Part shown: positions 43,701 through 55,190 of the stretch, in pieces
How the letters are laid out: each line of letters begins with the position of its first letter
Position numbering within the stretch: position 1 is the stretch's first letter
Origin: Arion vulgaris
Lineage: Eukaryota > Mollusca > Gastropoda > Stylommatophora > Arionidae
Length of the DNA stretch: 64,000 bases
Assembly: GCA_020796225.1 (NCBI GenBank)
Contig: CM036775.1
Location: forward strand, 10,715,171 to 10,779,170
Reading direction: 5' to 3'
Made by a program: the position numbers and the translations under genes
The notes under the pieces: generated by a model
The model's database searches: none
Told to the model about the DNA's origin: nothing
What the model saw: the letters and a program-made list of their open reading frames with translations, nothing else

Positions 43701-45172
43701 AAATAAAATAGAAATAATAATACAAACATAGAATAAATAAAAATTAAAAATAGAACAGAAATAATAACAAAAACTAGGGGAAAGAAAAAATAAAAATTTT
43801 CCGAAACCCGGTAAAAAATCCCATGGGGGAGGTAAAAAATTGCTTTCAAAAAACAAAAATAAAAAAGTCAAACCTTGAAAAGAAATAATTTCAAAAGGGG
43901 CAGAAAAAAATTCACAAGGGAAAAACGGAAAAAATTTTTTGGGGTAAGGAAAAAAAAGGTCACCTTGGGGGAGAAAAAAAACCCCTACCAAACAAACAAA
44001 AAAGAATTTTAAAAAAAAAACATGGGCAGAAATTTTAACATGGGAACCCGAATTTAAAAATTCAACAAGGGTGGGGACCCTAAACTTTGGGCAGGAAAAA
44101 AAATTCTTTTAGGCAGGGAAAAAAAGAAAAAAATTAATACCCCAACATGGGGCAGAAAAAAAAAATTTAAAACAAGGGATGGGAAAAGAAAAAATTTCCA
44201 AACATAGAACCCCGAAAAAAATTCTTTAATAGAAAAATAATAATACAAACATAGAAAAAAAAAATATTTCAAACCTGAACAAAAATAATAAAAAAATGCT
44301 TCCAAACCAGAAATAAAATAATAACACAAACATAGAAATAAAAATAATAACCAAGGGGTTAGGAAAAGGGAAAAAAAAAAAAAACACCTAGGAAAAGGTA
44401 ATAATCAAAAATTGTGGAACCCCGGAAATGTAATAAAAAATATGTTTTTAAAAATTTCACCATTAGAACCCGTTTCAGGTTTTTAGTTTGGGGGTAAAAA
44501 TTTTTTTTCACCGGAATGTTAAAATCCTGAACCCGAAACCTTTTTAAAAAAATTCAGTTCAAAACCCTAAGAAAAAATTTTAAAAAATTTAAAAACCAAA
44601 AATGAAAAGGGGTTTTTTGTAAGCAAAAATTTTGTTTAATAAAAACCAAATAATTTTTAAAAAACTTTTGCTGAAAAATTTAAAACAAGATAAACAGAAA
44701 CCAAAAAACATTTTTAAAAAGGAAAAAACACAAACAAAGAAAAGAAATTTTAAAATTAAAAAAAACAAGAAAAAAATTAAACAAGTTTGAACCCGAAATT
44801 TAAAACACTGTTTGTTAAAAATTTTCTTTGGAAAGGCGAAAATTTAATTTTACAAAAGGAAATGCTTAATAATAAAACAAAATAAAGAAAAGAAAAAAAA
44901 ATCAAAATTCAGAAATTCAAAATAAAAACATAGCGTTAATCAAAAATTTTTCCCGAAATACACCCCCGAAATAAAAATTCCCTAGAAACGAAATTTTTAC
45001 CACGCCCGAATATTCTCTATGCAAATTTTCAATTTGAACCCGCCCCCAAAAACCGTTCTTTTTAAAAAAAAAATTTTGAAAAAATTTTAAAAATCCAAAA
45101 AAACCCCCAAAAAAAGTTTTCTAAAACAAAACCTTTTTGAAAGAAATCGGTTTCATAGAACCCGTTCCCCCA
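43700..45172. other. low-quality-looking sequence
   Basis: The repeat beneath is still guessable in places, but homopolymer runs (AAAA, TTTT, GGGG, CCCC) appear everywhere. The style changes sharply at about 45173, where normal sequence resumes. I treat this as probable consensus or assembly error and annotate nothing in it. Confidence 0.7.
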
Positions 45173-45175
45173 GGT

Positions 45176-45248
45176 GGATTAACGCAAGCCAGAGTAGTGC
45201 TTTAGTCATCACCAGTACCTTCCTTGTCATGCTTCGTGCTGCAAATTA
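45176..45248 (-). mobile_element. LINE RNase H scrap, family 8b
   Basis: The minus strand resembles the stretch at 52478-52545 (GCCAGAGTAGTGC, AGTACCT, TTGTCATGCT), i.e. the middle of the RNase H domain of that LINE. Confidence 0.6.
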
Positions 45249-45289
45249 AAAGCACGATATATACATGAGACTGCAGTAAAACTATTTGA

Positions 45290-45395
45290 TTGGCAAAACA
45301 CGTAATCACAAAGTACTGTAGTTTTACAAATTACAAAACAATGACAAAATTCAGCAACGTTTCGACAACAATTAAAAGCACTACTGGCTTCCTTG
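45290..45395 (-). mobile_element. retroelement 3'-end fragment, possibly Penelope-like, third copy
   Basis: AAGTACTGTAGTTTTACAAA and AACGTTTCGAC match the fragment at 29341-29420, same orientation. Confidence 0.4.
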
Positions 45396-45544
45396 ATCTT
45401 TCTGCCGTATGAGCTTGCAGAGTTAGAGGTTTTTGGATCTGAAAGAAGGCCAAGTGCTCTAATCGACGCACAAAATAAAGCAACAAGAGTGAAAACTCAT
45501 CATTCATGGGGTTCGACAATAAAAACATCCAGCGCCCTATGCAC

Positions 45545-46590
45545 ACTTTGTCGAATTTGATATCCAGCGCCGAGATGATTCTCTATGTACACTTTGCTGA
45601 ATTTGATATCCAGCGCCCGAGATGATTCTCTATGCACACTTTGCTGAATTTGATATCAGCGCCTCGAGATGATTCTATGCACACTTTGTCGAATTTGATA
45701 TCCAGCGCCCCGAGATGATTCTCTATGTACACTTTGCCGAATTTGATATCCAGCGCCCGAGATGATTATCTATGTACACTTTGCTGAATTTGATATCCAG
45801 CGCCCCGAGATGATTCTCTATGCACACTTTGTCGAATTTGATATCCAGCGCCCCGAGATGATTATCTATGTACACTTTGCCGAATTTGATATCCAGCGAC
45901 CCGAGATGATTATCTATGTACACTTTGTCGAATTTGATATCCAGCGCCCCGAGAAGTCGCTCTTTTCACACTTTGTCGAATTTAATATCCAGCGCCCAGA
46001 GAAGCCGCTCTTTTCACACTTTGTCGAATTTAATATCCAGCGCCCAGAGAAGCCGCTCTTTTCACACTTTGTCGAATTTAATATCCAGCGCCCCGAGATG
46101 TCTTTCTATGCACACTTTGTCGAATTTGATATCCAGCGCCCCGAGAAGCCGCTCTTTTCACACTTTGTCGAATTTAATATCCAGCGCCCCGAAGCCGCTC
46201 TTTCACACTTTGTCGAATTTAATATCCAGCGCCCGAGAAGCGCTCTTTTCACACTTTGTCGAATTTAATATCCAGCGCCAGATGCTCTTCTATGCACACT
46301 TTGTCGAATTTGATATCCAGCGCCCGGGATGATTCTCATGCACACTTTATCGAATTTGATATCCAGCGCCCCGGGATGCCTCTCTATGCACACTTTGTCG
46401 AATTTGATATCCAGCGCCCCGAAATGCATCTCTATGTACACTTTGTCGAATTTAATATCCAGCGCCCGAGATGTCGCTCTTTCACACTTTGTCGAATTTA
46501 ATATCCAGCGCCCTCGAGATGTCGCTCTTTTCACACTTTGTCGAATTTAATATCCAGCCTCTGAGATGTCTTTCTATGCACACTTTGTCG
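45545..46590. repeat. minisatellite, about 48-bp unit
   Basis: About 22 units of CACTTTGTCGAATTTGATAT plus CCAGCGCCCCGAGATGATTC plus TCTATGCA, with a variant half (GAAGCCGCTCTTTTCA). The unit contains GAATTTGATATCCAGCGCC throughout. Confidence 0.95.
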
Positions 46591-47150
46591 AATATGAGGA
46601 TCGTCGTGTCATAGTTAGCCAGCCCCCCAGGTGGCAGCTGAGGAACCAGACAGTTAGCTTTAGTGTGTAGCTTGTATATATTTAGATATTTTAATAGCAG
46701 AGACTTAGTGTTTGCACTCTCTACAGAATGGCAACACTAAAACGAGACATTGACGTAGTAAAACTAATATACGTTTGTTGTGTAGAAAAGGTAGAAAACC
46801 GAGAGACGACATGAACCTTTGGGATGAGTAGACGTGTTGTTGGTGTGTTGTCCACACATGTATCCTAACATCAAATAAATATGTGTATATGACTCACAAA
46901 ACCCATGGTCTTTCAATATATTGTAGTTGTGTCACAGCCATTGTAAATAAAACACCATCATCATCACCTCCATCCTTCAACAGTCGAAAAGGTGTTTCCC
47001 AATATTATGAGAAGCGGTATCCATTCCTCTCCAGGGTCAATATTCGAGAGTTCACATGCCAGCTGAACAGTATCTGAAGCACGGCCAACACACTGAGCAC
47101 CTCGGACAGTGGATGATCGTTTTATAGCCCTTATTTTGAGATATGCTCTC
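46591..47150. other. single-copy stretch, no gene recognised
   Basis: Contains AATAAA at about 46876 and 46949. The minus frame 46964-47164 (LACELSNIDPGEEWIPLLII) is non-repetitive but short and unmatched to any family that I know. Confidence 0.45.
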
Positions 47151-47154
47151 ACAT

Positions 47155-47700
47155 ACTCTAGCAATCTTGATTGTTCTCACATGTTCTAGCAATCTTGATT
47201 GCACTCACATGCTCTAGCAATCTTGATAGCACTCACATGCTCTAGTAATATTGATAGCACTCACATGCTCTAGCACTCTTTATAGCACTCACATGCTCTA
47301 GCAATCTTGATAGCACTCACATGCTCTAGTAATATTGATAGCACTCACATGCTCTAGCAATCTTGATAGCACTCACATGCTCTAGCAATCTTGATAGCAC
47401 TCACATGCTCTAGCAATCTTGATTGCTCTCACATGCTCTAGTAATCTTGATAGCACTAACATGCTCTAGCAATCTTGATAGCACTCACATGCTCTAGCAA
47501 TCTTGATTGCACTCCATGATTTGACAATCTTGATAGCACTCACATGCTCTAAGTAATCTTGATAGCACTCACATGCTCTAGCAATCTTGATAGCACTCAC
47601 ATGCTCTAGCAATCTTGATAACGCTCACATGCTTTGGCAATCTTGATAGCACTCACATGCTCTAGCAATCTTGATAGCACTCACATGTTTTGACAATCTT
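47155..47700. repeat. minisatellite, 28-bp unit
   Basis: About 19 units of CTCTAGCAATCTTGATAGCA plus CTCACATG. Confidence 0.95.
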
Positions 47701-47739
47701 GATTTTAGTCAAGTTCTTCAAGCAGCTTCTATCAATATC

Positions 47740-48065
47740 CCAGATCTCACCTACTCTCTTCTTCCACCATTGACTTCTTTACAGAAGTGTGGGGTTTGAA
47801 ACGTAGTGATCTTGTGTGTGCTTGTTCTTCTTCTTCTCTTCCACCATTGACTTCTTTATAGAAGTGTTGGTGGAGATGTAGTGATCTTGTGTGTGCTTGT
47901 TTTAAGACACTTTGTAAGCTGTTATTCATTTTCCTAAGACTCTTCTTGATGCCGTCGCTCCATCTTTTGCGTGGTCTTCCTCTTGCTTTGTACTCATACT
48001 TTTCTGTGTGGCTCTCTGTGGTAGGCGATACCAGGGCATTCTTGTCAGGTGTCCAGACCATTTAT
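47740..48065 (-). mobile_element. LINE 3' end with duplicated terminus
   Basis: The minus strand reads MVWTPDKNALVSPTTESHT and KARGRPRKRWSDGIKKSL, a post-RT C-terminus near family 5. The final roughly 75 bases (CACACACAAGATCACT ... AAGTCAATGGTGGAAG on the minus strand) occur twice in tandem. Confidence 0.7.
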
Positions 48066-48074
48066 TCTCCGCAT

Positions 48075-48480
48075 CATTAATATACAATTTTACCATATAA
48101 TGTTTATTGTCATAAAATGTTTACTATAAATGTTTTGACATAAAATGTTTATTGACATAAACACTTTAAATCCAACAAAATAATAACAATTAATGATCCC
48201 CATAAAACATGTCCATCGTCGTTTGTACTGATGGATGAGGTTGAACTTGTCCCCACACCACCTCCGCGTTCTATCCCTGAATTGTGTACACATCCCCTCC
48301 CTGCCCTATCACTGGATTGTGCACACACCCTCCTCGCCCCTTGATTGTGTACATACCAACTCCTCGCTACGTCTCTCGATTGTGCACACATCATGACACT
48401 AATAACAAATGGTGGTTTCAAGATAAAACACCAAATTAGTGATACGTCTGTACGTTACACGAACAACTTTCAATTACTCA
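48075..48480. repeat. short tandem repeats (about 24-bp and about 40-bp units)
   Basis: ATAAAATGTTTATTGACATA-like units (48075-48170) and GATTGTGCACACA-containing units (about 48250-48395), with non-repetitive filler; no gene. Confidence 0.6.
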
Positions 48481-48482
48481 TT

Positions 48483-48711
48483 CTTCTTCTTCTTCAGCGA
48501 TCTGTGGTCATGCGCTTAATTTACTGTGGACCACAAACTGGGCAGTCAGCTTCAGGTCTGTCAGGTTTCCCAAAGCTTAGTTTTCAAGTCGACTGGGTGT
48601 GGCCACATGTTGCTTCTCAGAGAGGACAGTCTTGCAGGATATGCTCTGGTGTCTGTTCCGCCTGCTGACACTGGCAGAGAGCTGTTTGACTTATTCCTAG
48701 TCTATATAAGT
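48483..48711 (-). mobile_element. LINE 3' end, family 7
   Basis: Minus-strand copy of 15850-16061: CQCQQAEQTPEHILQDCP-like segment, TGGCCACACCCAGTCGAC, then GATCGCTGAAGAAGAAG tail. Confidence 0.75.
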
Positions 48712-49255
48712 GAAATTCTCATTCTAGAATCGTGAAATTTACACAACTTATTCAACCTGGAGGAAAAAGTGGATAGATAACGTAGTTGAATTCTGCCAGG
48801 GGACTAAACAAAACCATCACACAAGTCACCAGAGAAGTGCACGGCAAATATATAAAACCACGACACTGGGTTAACAACCCGGTAACAATGTGCTCACAAA
48901 AGAAAAAGATCCAAACTGACACCCTTAGATCAACGTCTAGGTTTCATTGTGTGTTTGTTAAGTTGGGGATTAAGTCTCACATGGTCAGGTACGCGCTTCT
49001 AGTTTCATCTCTTTAGAGATACCCATAATAATGTAAATTATCAAGGGAGATAATAGTGATAATTAATTAATGCGGAATTGAAAAAAATACAGTCAAAGGG
49101 AGATAACAGGGAAAACAAAAAGGGGAAATGATGCGAATTTCAAGTGTGTGTGTGAGAGAAACAATATTGTGAAAGATTTGCAGTTGTAGTGTATATCCTC
49201 GATGCATGTAAAAAATATGTGAGTCTCAATGCGTGTTACATGTCAAAGGTCAGCT
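48712..49255. other. single-copy stretch, nothing recognised
   Basis: Contains two AAGGGAGATAA-type motifs (about 49043 and 49097). No exon supported. Confidence 0.5.
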
Positions 49256-49274
49256 GATTCATAATATTTTCTAT

Positions 49275-49310
49275 ATAACGTGTGTGTGTGTGTGTTTGTG
49301 CGCGTGTGTC
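49275..49310. repeat. (GT)n microsatellite
   Basis: GT repeats with GC interruptions. Confidence 0.9.
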
Positions 49311-49367
49311 AACGCGTGGTGGTGTGTCAAGAATTGTCATGAATTACTCAACACAATTTTTCAGGGA

Positions 49368-49590
49368 TTGGTTATTGGTTACTAAACTGACGTCATTGAG
49401 CTCCGGGCAGATCTATAGGTCTCAGTCTCCCCAACAGATATCGAAGAGTATGCATACTGATGGTTCCTGTGGCTCGCTGGTTAAACTCTGCCTCACTCTG
49501 CCTCTCAGCTTGAACAACGGGTAACTCCAAACTGCCTAAATCGCTTGATCGATTCAACATCGATTTTAGTGTTCTCATCCAACAGACAGT
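49368..49590 (-). mobile_element. LINE 3' end, family 8a
   Basis: Reverse copy of the 5275-5577 fragment: begins (3' end) ATTGGTTATTGGTTACTAAA; minus-strand frame contains NQRATGTISMHTLRYLLGRL. Confidence 0.8.
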
Positions 49591-49599
49591 CTTTTTCTG

Positions 49600-49812
49600 G
49601 GAAATTTATGCTAACCCTAGCTCCCGTGGAATTTTTCCCGACCACGACGGCTCTCAGGTCGACCCAGCCTCAACTGGGTACCAGACTGGGAAAGTAAAGG
49701 CGGCCGGCGTGATGCTGACCACATCACCCATCGTGTGCGACGGTCAATGAAAAATACAGGCCTAACACTGTATTGACCTATATACCACGAGGTAGGAAAG
49801 GGTTCCTTTACT
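49600..49812. other. GC-richer block, possible dispersed repeat
   Basis: GGCGGCCGGCGTGATGCTGACC and neighbouring sequence stand out from the AT-rich surroundings and recall SINE bodies. There is no second copy here to prove it. Confidence 0.35.
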
Positions 49813-49908
49813 TACTTTTAACCATGAAAAGGAATTGTAAGCTGAGCAGACACATGTCTAGTCACTGAGTTACTGTAGAGAGAGAAGTAGCTGGGCAGAC
49901 ACAAAATG

Positions 49909-50060
49909 CAGAGATCCCTAGGATTGTTGCTGGAGCTACGGAGTTCGTGCATTGTGCAATACTCTCAGCAAGTGGCGTGCCAGTTCTACGGAGAGGGACC
50001 GAGCCGTATGGGGTAAAACCCGGTGCAATGAAGTCAATCCTTCGGTTTTTAAACCTTTTT
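49909..50060 (+). mobile_element. SINE A, 5'-truncated copy
   Basis: Starts at CCTAGGATTGTTGCTGGAGC and runs to the 3' end CCCGGTGCAATGAAGTCAAT. The tRNA-like head is missing. Confidence 0.8.
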
Positions 50061-50084
50061 TTTAATATTGAGCATACCTTGCAA

Positions 50085-51290
50085 TATGACCACAGAGATG
50101 ACCAGTCCTTGTACTACGACCACAGATATGACCAGTCCTTGTACTAGACCACAGAATGACCAGTCCTTGTACTACTGACCACCAGAGATGACCAGTCCTT
50201 GTATAGACTCACAGAGATGACTAGTCCTTGTACTACGACCACAGAGATGACCAGTCCTTGTAATATGACCAGAGATGACTAGTCCTTGTAATATGACTAC
50301 AGAGATGACCAGTCCTTGTAATATGACTACAGAGATGACCAGTCCTTGTACTACGACCACAGAGATGACCAGTCTTTGACACAGATGACCAGTCCTTGTA
50401 ATATGACTACAGAGATGACCAGTCCTTGTACTACGACCACAGAGATGACCAGTCCTTGTAATATGACTACAGAGATGACCAGTCCTTGTAATATGACCAG
50501 AGATGACTAGTCCTTGTAATATGACTACAGAGATGACTAGTCCTTGTAATATGACCAGAGATGACTAGTCCTTGTAATATGACTACAGAGATGACCAGTC
50601 CTTGTAATATGACTACAGAGATGACCAGTCCTTGTAATATGACCACAGAGATGACTAGTCCTTGTAATATGACCAGAGATGACTAGTCCTTGTAATATGA
50701 CTACAGAGATGACTAGTCCTTGTAATATGACTACAGAGATGACCAGTCCTTGTAATATGACTACAGAGATGCCCTAGTCCTTGTACTATGACCACAGAGA
50801 TGACAGTCCTTGTAATATGACTCACAGAGATGACTAATCCTTGTACTATGACCAGTCTGTAAATGACTACAGATGACCAATCCTGTAAATGATCAGTCCT
50901 TGTAATATGACCACAGAGATGACCAGTCCTTGTAATATGACCAGAGATGACTAGTCCTTGTAATATGACTACAGAGATGACCAGTCCTTGTACTAGACTA
51001 CAGAGATGACAGTCCTTGTACTAGACCACAGAGATGATCAGTCCTTGTAATATGACTACAGAGATGACTAGTCCTTGTACATAGTGACCAGTCCTTGTAA
51101 TATGACACAGAGATGACTAGTCCTTGTACTATGACCACAGAGATGACCAGTTCTTGTAATATGACCAGAGATGACTAGTCCTAGTAATATGACTAGAGAT
51201 GACTAGTCCTTGTAATATAACCACAGAGATGACTAGTCCTTGTAATATGACCACAGAGATGACCAGTCCTTGTAATATGACCACATATGT
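50085..51290. repeat. minisatellite, 30-bp unit
   Basis: About 41 units of GATGACCAGTCCTTGTAATA plus TGACTACAGA, with ACTACGACCACAGA variants and several truncated units. Confidence 0.95.
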
Positions 51291-51302
51291 GCAGTTTGTG
51301 TT

Positions 51303-51385
51303 GGTGTTTGTTGTCGTTCGTTCCTTTCGACCATTTTAATCACTATTTGTCCGTGTTTGATCTTTGCCAACAACGACTAGACGTA
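51303..51385 (-). mobile_element. SINE B fragment
   Basis: TCGTTCCTTTCGACCATTTT and AATCACTATTTGT match the reverse complement of the SINE B 3' part. It breaks off after GATCTTTGCCAACAACG. Confidence 0.6.
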
Positions 51386-51640
51386 ACGCCCCGAAGGCCC
51401 TAAAATATCAAACAGGCGCATCCGAAATTTTCGGCCTAGAGAAATGTTTGATCTTTTCTCGTCTGACAATCCCTACATTTTCAGGTTTTTGCATCGTATG
51501 TTTAACACTCTTTAATGATTATTTATACCTTGTATTTGGGTTTGGGATCTATGCCAATCAGAATTTTATACTTAGCAGAATTTTGGCTCACCCTTTCAGC
51601 GCGTCGATTTGGCAATCTTCATTTTATTTTCTTCGACGAA
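51386..51640. other. single-copy stretch, nothing recognised
   Basis: The open frame 51364-51651 has no recognisable family; no splice or promoter evidence. Confidence 0.45.
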
Positions 51641-51932
51641 ACAATGGATGAGCTGCACAGATACTTTTTCGACGGAAACAATGGATGAGCTGCACGATAC
51701 ATTATTTCTTAGACGAACATGGATGAGGCTGTGCATAGATACACTTATTTCTTTACGACGGAAACAATGGGATGAGGTTGTGCATAGATACACTTATTTT
51801 CTTACAGAAACAATGATGGCTTCCAGATCACTTATTTCTTACGACGGGAAACATGATGAGGCTGCATGATACACTTATTTTTCTTTACGAGGGAAACAAT
51901 GGGATGAGGCTGTGCATAGATACACTTATTTT
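51640..51932. repeat. minisatellite, about 48-bp unit
   Basis: Units around AACAATGGATGAGGCTGTGC plus ATAGATACACTTATTTCTT, irregular because of small deletions. Confidence 0.8.
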
Positions 51933-52565
51933 GTCTTCTTCTTTGAACGCTCCATATCGACCACTTGTTAACCACTCTTTGTGATTTGTTTCAGTTTGGA
52001 ATATCTTCATTGCACTCCGGACATGTCCATAGTGCTCCGATCTCCTTCGCAATATCTCCATCAGCGTCCAGCGACTGACCGTACCAGTTCTATTTTGATT
52101 GATGAGCCGACTCGTATACCTATTGTACCGTTCTTTTCTTGCCACACCAATCTCAACCCAGTCTCGCAATCTGTAGTTGGCGTGGATTGGTTTAGACGAA
52201 GGTATTCTCTGCGGCCACGCTCTATGAGGGCGTTCAAGATGTCAGCTCTGTCTATTGGCTGGCCCTCTGATATAGCGGCAGTGCCAGCCAGCCTGTCTGC
52301 TCTCTCATTGCCAACGACACCCATGTGCCCCGGAACAAAGACAAGTGTAATTCTGCAAATTGTTGACGCCTGCAGTGATTCAGTCCATTGCCTGCCTACC
52401 GAACCGGCCTCCACCTTTCGGATCATACTCAATGAGTCACTCAAAATGCAGCACGAGTGTAGTTTTGTGACTCTAGCCAGAGTAGTGCATTGGTCACCGC
52501 CAGTACCTCCATTGTCATGCTGCTTGTTGTGATTTGTTATGTGAGCCTAAGAGCGATTGTGCCAG
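51933..52565 (-). mobile_element. LINE 3' end, family 8b, with RNase H domain
   Basis: The minus-strand frame 52061-52444 carries the end of an RNase H domain: FVPGHMGVVGNERADRLAG preceded by WTESLQAS. After RREYLRLNQST comes a C-terminal part with GTVSRWTLMEILRRRSEHYG in the next frame. The 3' end is AAATCACAAAGAGTG ... CAAAGAAGAAGA at about 51936-51985. That terminus closely matches the SINE B terminus. Confidence 0.8.
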
Positions 52566-52788
52566 TTATGCGCCTACAAGTAGGCCAGCACATTCGATTT
52601 CTGCGACGCTTTTTATTTACTAGGTAGCTTCCTAGGCTCTTACCTCAGTCGCCTCTTACGACATGCCTTGTAGGTCACAGTGTTACTATTATTTGCTTCC
52701 TCCGTGACCCCTGGCAACACACGAGTGCGATAAACAAGAAGGCACATTTCTTTAGGTTCTAAAAACGCAACTTTAGGTTTTGCGTTTG
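52566..52788. other. spacer with SINE B-like scrap
   Basis: GCCTCTTACGACATGCC and AGTGTTACTATT at about 52650-52695 resemble the middle of SINE B in reverse. Otherwise nothing recognised. Confidence 0.45.
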
Positions 52789-52789
52789 T

Positions 52790-53635
52790 CAACATCAGTC
52801 ACCCCAGTTCTTCCAGGGAGGGCAGTGCCAACATCAGTCATCCCAGTTTTTCCAGGGAGGGCAGTGTCAACATCAGACACCATAGTTCTTCCAGGGAGGG
52901 CAGTGTCAACATCAGACACCATAGTTCTTCCATGGAAGGGAGTGCTAACATCAGCCACTCCAGTTCTTCCAGGGAGGGCAGTGTCAACATCATCCACCAT
53001 AGTTCTTCCAGGGAGGGCAGTGCCAACACCAGCCACCATAGTTCTTCCAGGGAGGGAGTACCCACAACAGCCTCTCCAGTTCTTCCAGGAAGAGCAATGC
53101 CAACCCCAGCCACCATGATTCTTCCAATTAGAGCAGTGCCAACACCAGCCACCATAGTTCTTCCAGGGAGGGAGTACCCACAACAGCCACTCCAGTTCTT
53201 CCAGGGAGGGCAGTGCCAACATCAGCCACCATAGTTCTTCCAGGGAGGACAGTGTCAACATCAGCCATACCAATTCTTCCAGGGAGGGCAGTGCCAACAT
53301 CAGTCACCACAGTTCTCCCAGAGAGGGCAGTGCCAACATCAGTCACCACAGTTCTTCCAGGGAGGGCAGTACCACCATCAGCCACATCAGTTCTTCCAGG
53401 GAGGACAGTGCCAACATCAATCACTATAGTTCTTCCAGGGAGAGCAGTACCAACATCAGCCCCCATAGTTCCTCCAGGGAGGGGAGGGCCAACCTCAGCC
53501 ACCACAGTTCTTAGAGGGAGGGCAGTACCAACATCAGTCACCACAGTTCTCCCAGGGAGGGCAGTACCAACATCAGCCACTAGTTCTCCCAGGGAGGGCA
53601 GTACCAACATCAGCCACCTCAGTTCTTCCCCAGGG
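52790..53635. repeat. minisatellite, 39-bp unit
   Basis: About 22 units of GTTCTTCCAGGGAGGGCAGT plus GCCAACATCAGCCACCATA. All three frames are open on both strands for long stretches, an artefact of unit composition and length. Confidence 0.95.
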
Positions 53636-53654
53636 CCCCGCGAGGTGGGGGTCG

Positions 53655-53878
53655 TTGTCCATTGAACTTATTGTACATGTGGCCGCAGACAGAGATGTGC
53701 AATATACATGTACTTATTGTACATGTGCCCATGCAGACTATGATAAATTAAGGTGGTATGCCTCCCTACCCCCTCCCGGACGAAGAGGTGACCATGCAGA
53801 CTATGATAAATTAAGGTGGTACCCCCCTCTCTCTTCTGTGATCTCACTAGACTATAATTCTTTTTGTTCTATGACCTC
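53655..53878. other. spacer with two-copy repeats
   Basis: ATTGTACATGTG and GACTATGATAAATTAAGGTGG each occur twice. No gene. Confidence 0.5.
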
Positions 53879-53888
53879 ACTAGACCAG

Positions 53889-54138
53889 CCCCGAGTAGTT
53901 ACCGGGCCCAAATTTGGGGTGCAAAGAATAGAACCACTGTTACCTGCCAATGCATGTCGTAAGAGGCGACTAAGGAGATTTGGCTGAAATCGGATGCATG
54001 TGTCCTAAACGTGTAGGTGTCTATGCGTTTAGGAACCTACCAAACCAATGTGCAACGTATACACGTTCTTGGCAAAGATCAAACATATCACAAAGAGTGA
54101 TTAAAATTGGTCAGTAAAGAACAAACGCAAAGAAGGAG
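53889..54138 (+). mobile_element. SINE B, full-length copy with TSD
   Basis: 250 bp: head CCCGAGTAGTTACCGGGCCC, middle CATGTCGTAAGAGGCGACTA, 3' part ATCACAAAGAGTGATTAAAA ... CGCAAAGAAGG. Flanked by ACTAGACCAG (53879-53888) and ACTAGACTAG (54139-54148). The head is only weakly tRNA-like (no clear B box), so its RNA polymerase III origin is inferred. Confidence 0.8.
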
Positions 54139-54149
54139 ACTAGACTAGC

Positions 54150-54955
54150 ATTCTCTGTTAAAACAATGACAGACAAAACTGACTGACATGTCACACAGAT
54201 AGACAAAACTGACTGACATGTCACAAAATTGAGAAGACAAAATCTCTTTAACATAGAGTCATATTTAATTAGTCATTATTTCAAATAACTTAAGCATTGA
54301 GAATAAAACAGAACACATACACACACAACATGCTCACACACACACCTCCCTCACATATACACACACATTTTTAGTCAATAATTATATATACTTATCATTA
54401 TACACACACACACACACACACAATATATATACTAATAGTAAATCAATGTTAGATGTTGAAATATATATACACGGCCTCGCTCTTATTGAATAACACTAAT
54501 ACATGACATGTTACAGTTGACCAATACAAACTAATGACATGTTACAGTTGACCAATACAAACTAATGACATGTTACAACTGATCAACACTAATACATGAC
54601 ATGTTACAGTTGACCAACATTGAAGAACTTTTCTATAGGTCCCAGCACATGGGGAAAAACTAGCTGATGACAGAGTTGTGTGGAAAGCAATATTGTGCAA
54701 GGGCAGATTCTTTTAAGAAGAACTTATGTATGAGCTGAAAGACAAGAGAGAAAGCGAAAACTCAGAAGTTGTCACAGTAAAACACTTGCCAAGTAACCGT
54801 CTGTAGAGATGAAAAAGGTAATATACATATATTGCACTGTGATAAACATTTTGGAATATTATTCTATGGTGAGATTGGTTGAGAAGAGACCGGTTGAGAA
54901 ATGAAGACATCAGGAAAAAGTGGGTACAACATCAGTACTAGACTTCATCAAGAAA
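54150..54955. repeat. short tandem repeats and (CA)n; no gene
   Basis: AAAACTGACTGACATGTCAC (x2), (CA)n tracts at 54310-54425, and four 31-bp units GACATGTTACAGTTGACCAA at 54480-54620. 54620-54955 is single-copy without a recognised feature. Confidence 0.7.
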
Positions 54956-55190
54956 CAACAAATTAAATGGTTCGCCACGTAAGCAGATTACTATCAGACA
55001 GTGCACCCCAAAGAGCAATGCTGCTCCGATACAATGGTACAAAGCAAAAGGCCGGCCACGTAAAAGATGGACCTCAGAGATAACAGAGGCGATGAAAGAG
55101 ACTATCTACAAATCGCATACATGGGCCCGTTTTTGAAATCTCTTCCTGACCTGACGCTGTGAGGCATACAGGATTCGAGAAAGAAAGAAA
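54955..55190 (+). mobile_element. LINE 3' fragment, unmatched family
   Basis: Frames read LLRYNG, KRWTSEITEAMKETIYKSHT, WARF after an IKWF-type start; this is the GRPRKRW-containing end of a LINE ORF2. Degraded. Confidence 0.6.

Noticed and set aside
41892..43725. Long Phe/Tyr/Cys-rich minus-strand frames resembling membrane proteins
   Set aside because: Translation of TTATTA-type repeats and of low-quality sequence.
46964..47164. 66-codon minus-strand frame (ELSNIDPGEEWIPLL)
   Set aside because: Non-repetitive, but too short, without splice sites or family resemblance; kept only as unexplained.
50085..51290. CRISPR-like regular repeats
   Set aside because: Head-to-tail units without unique spacers in an animal-type sequence; ordinary minisatellite. 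The same holds for the other arrays.
51364..51651. 95-codon plus-strand frame
   Set aside because: No recognisable domain; runs from a SINE scrap into an array.
52773..53665. Frames of 100-175 codons on both strands (GTALPGRTVVTDV type)
   Set aside because: 39-bp array; simultaneous openness of several frames is a composition effect.
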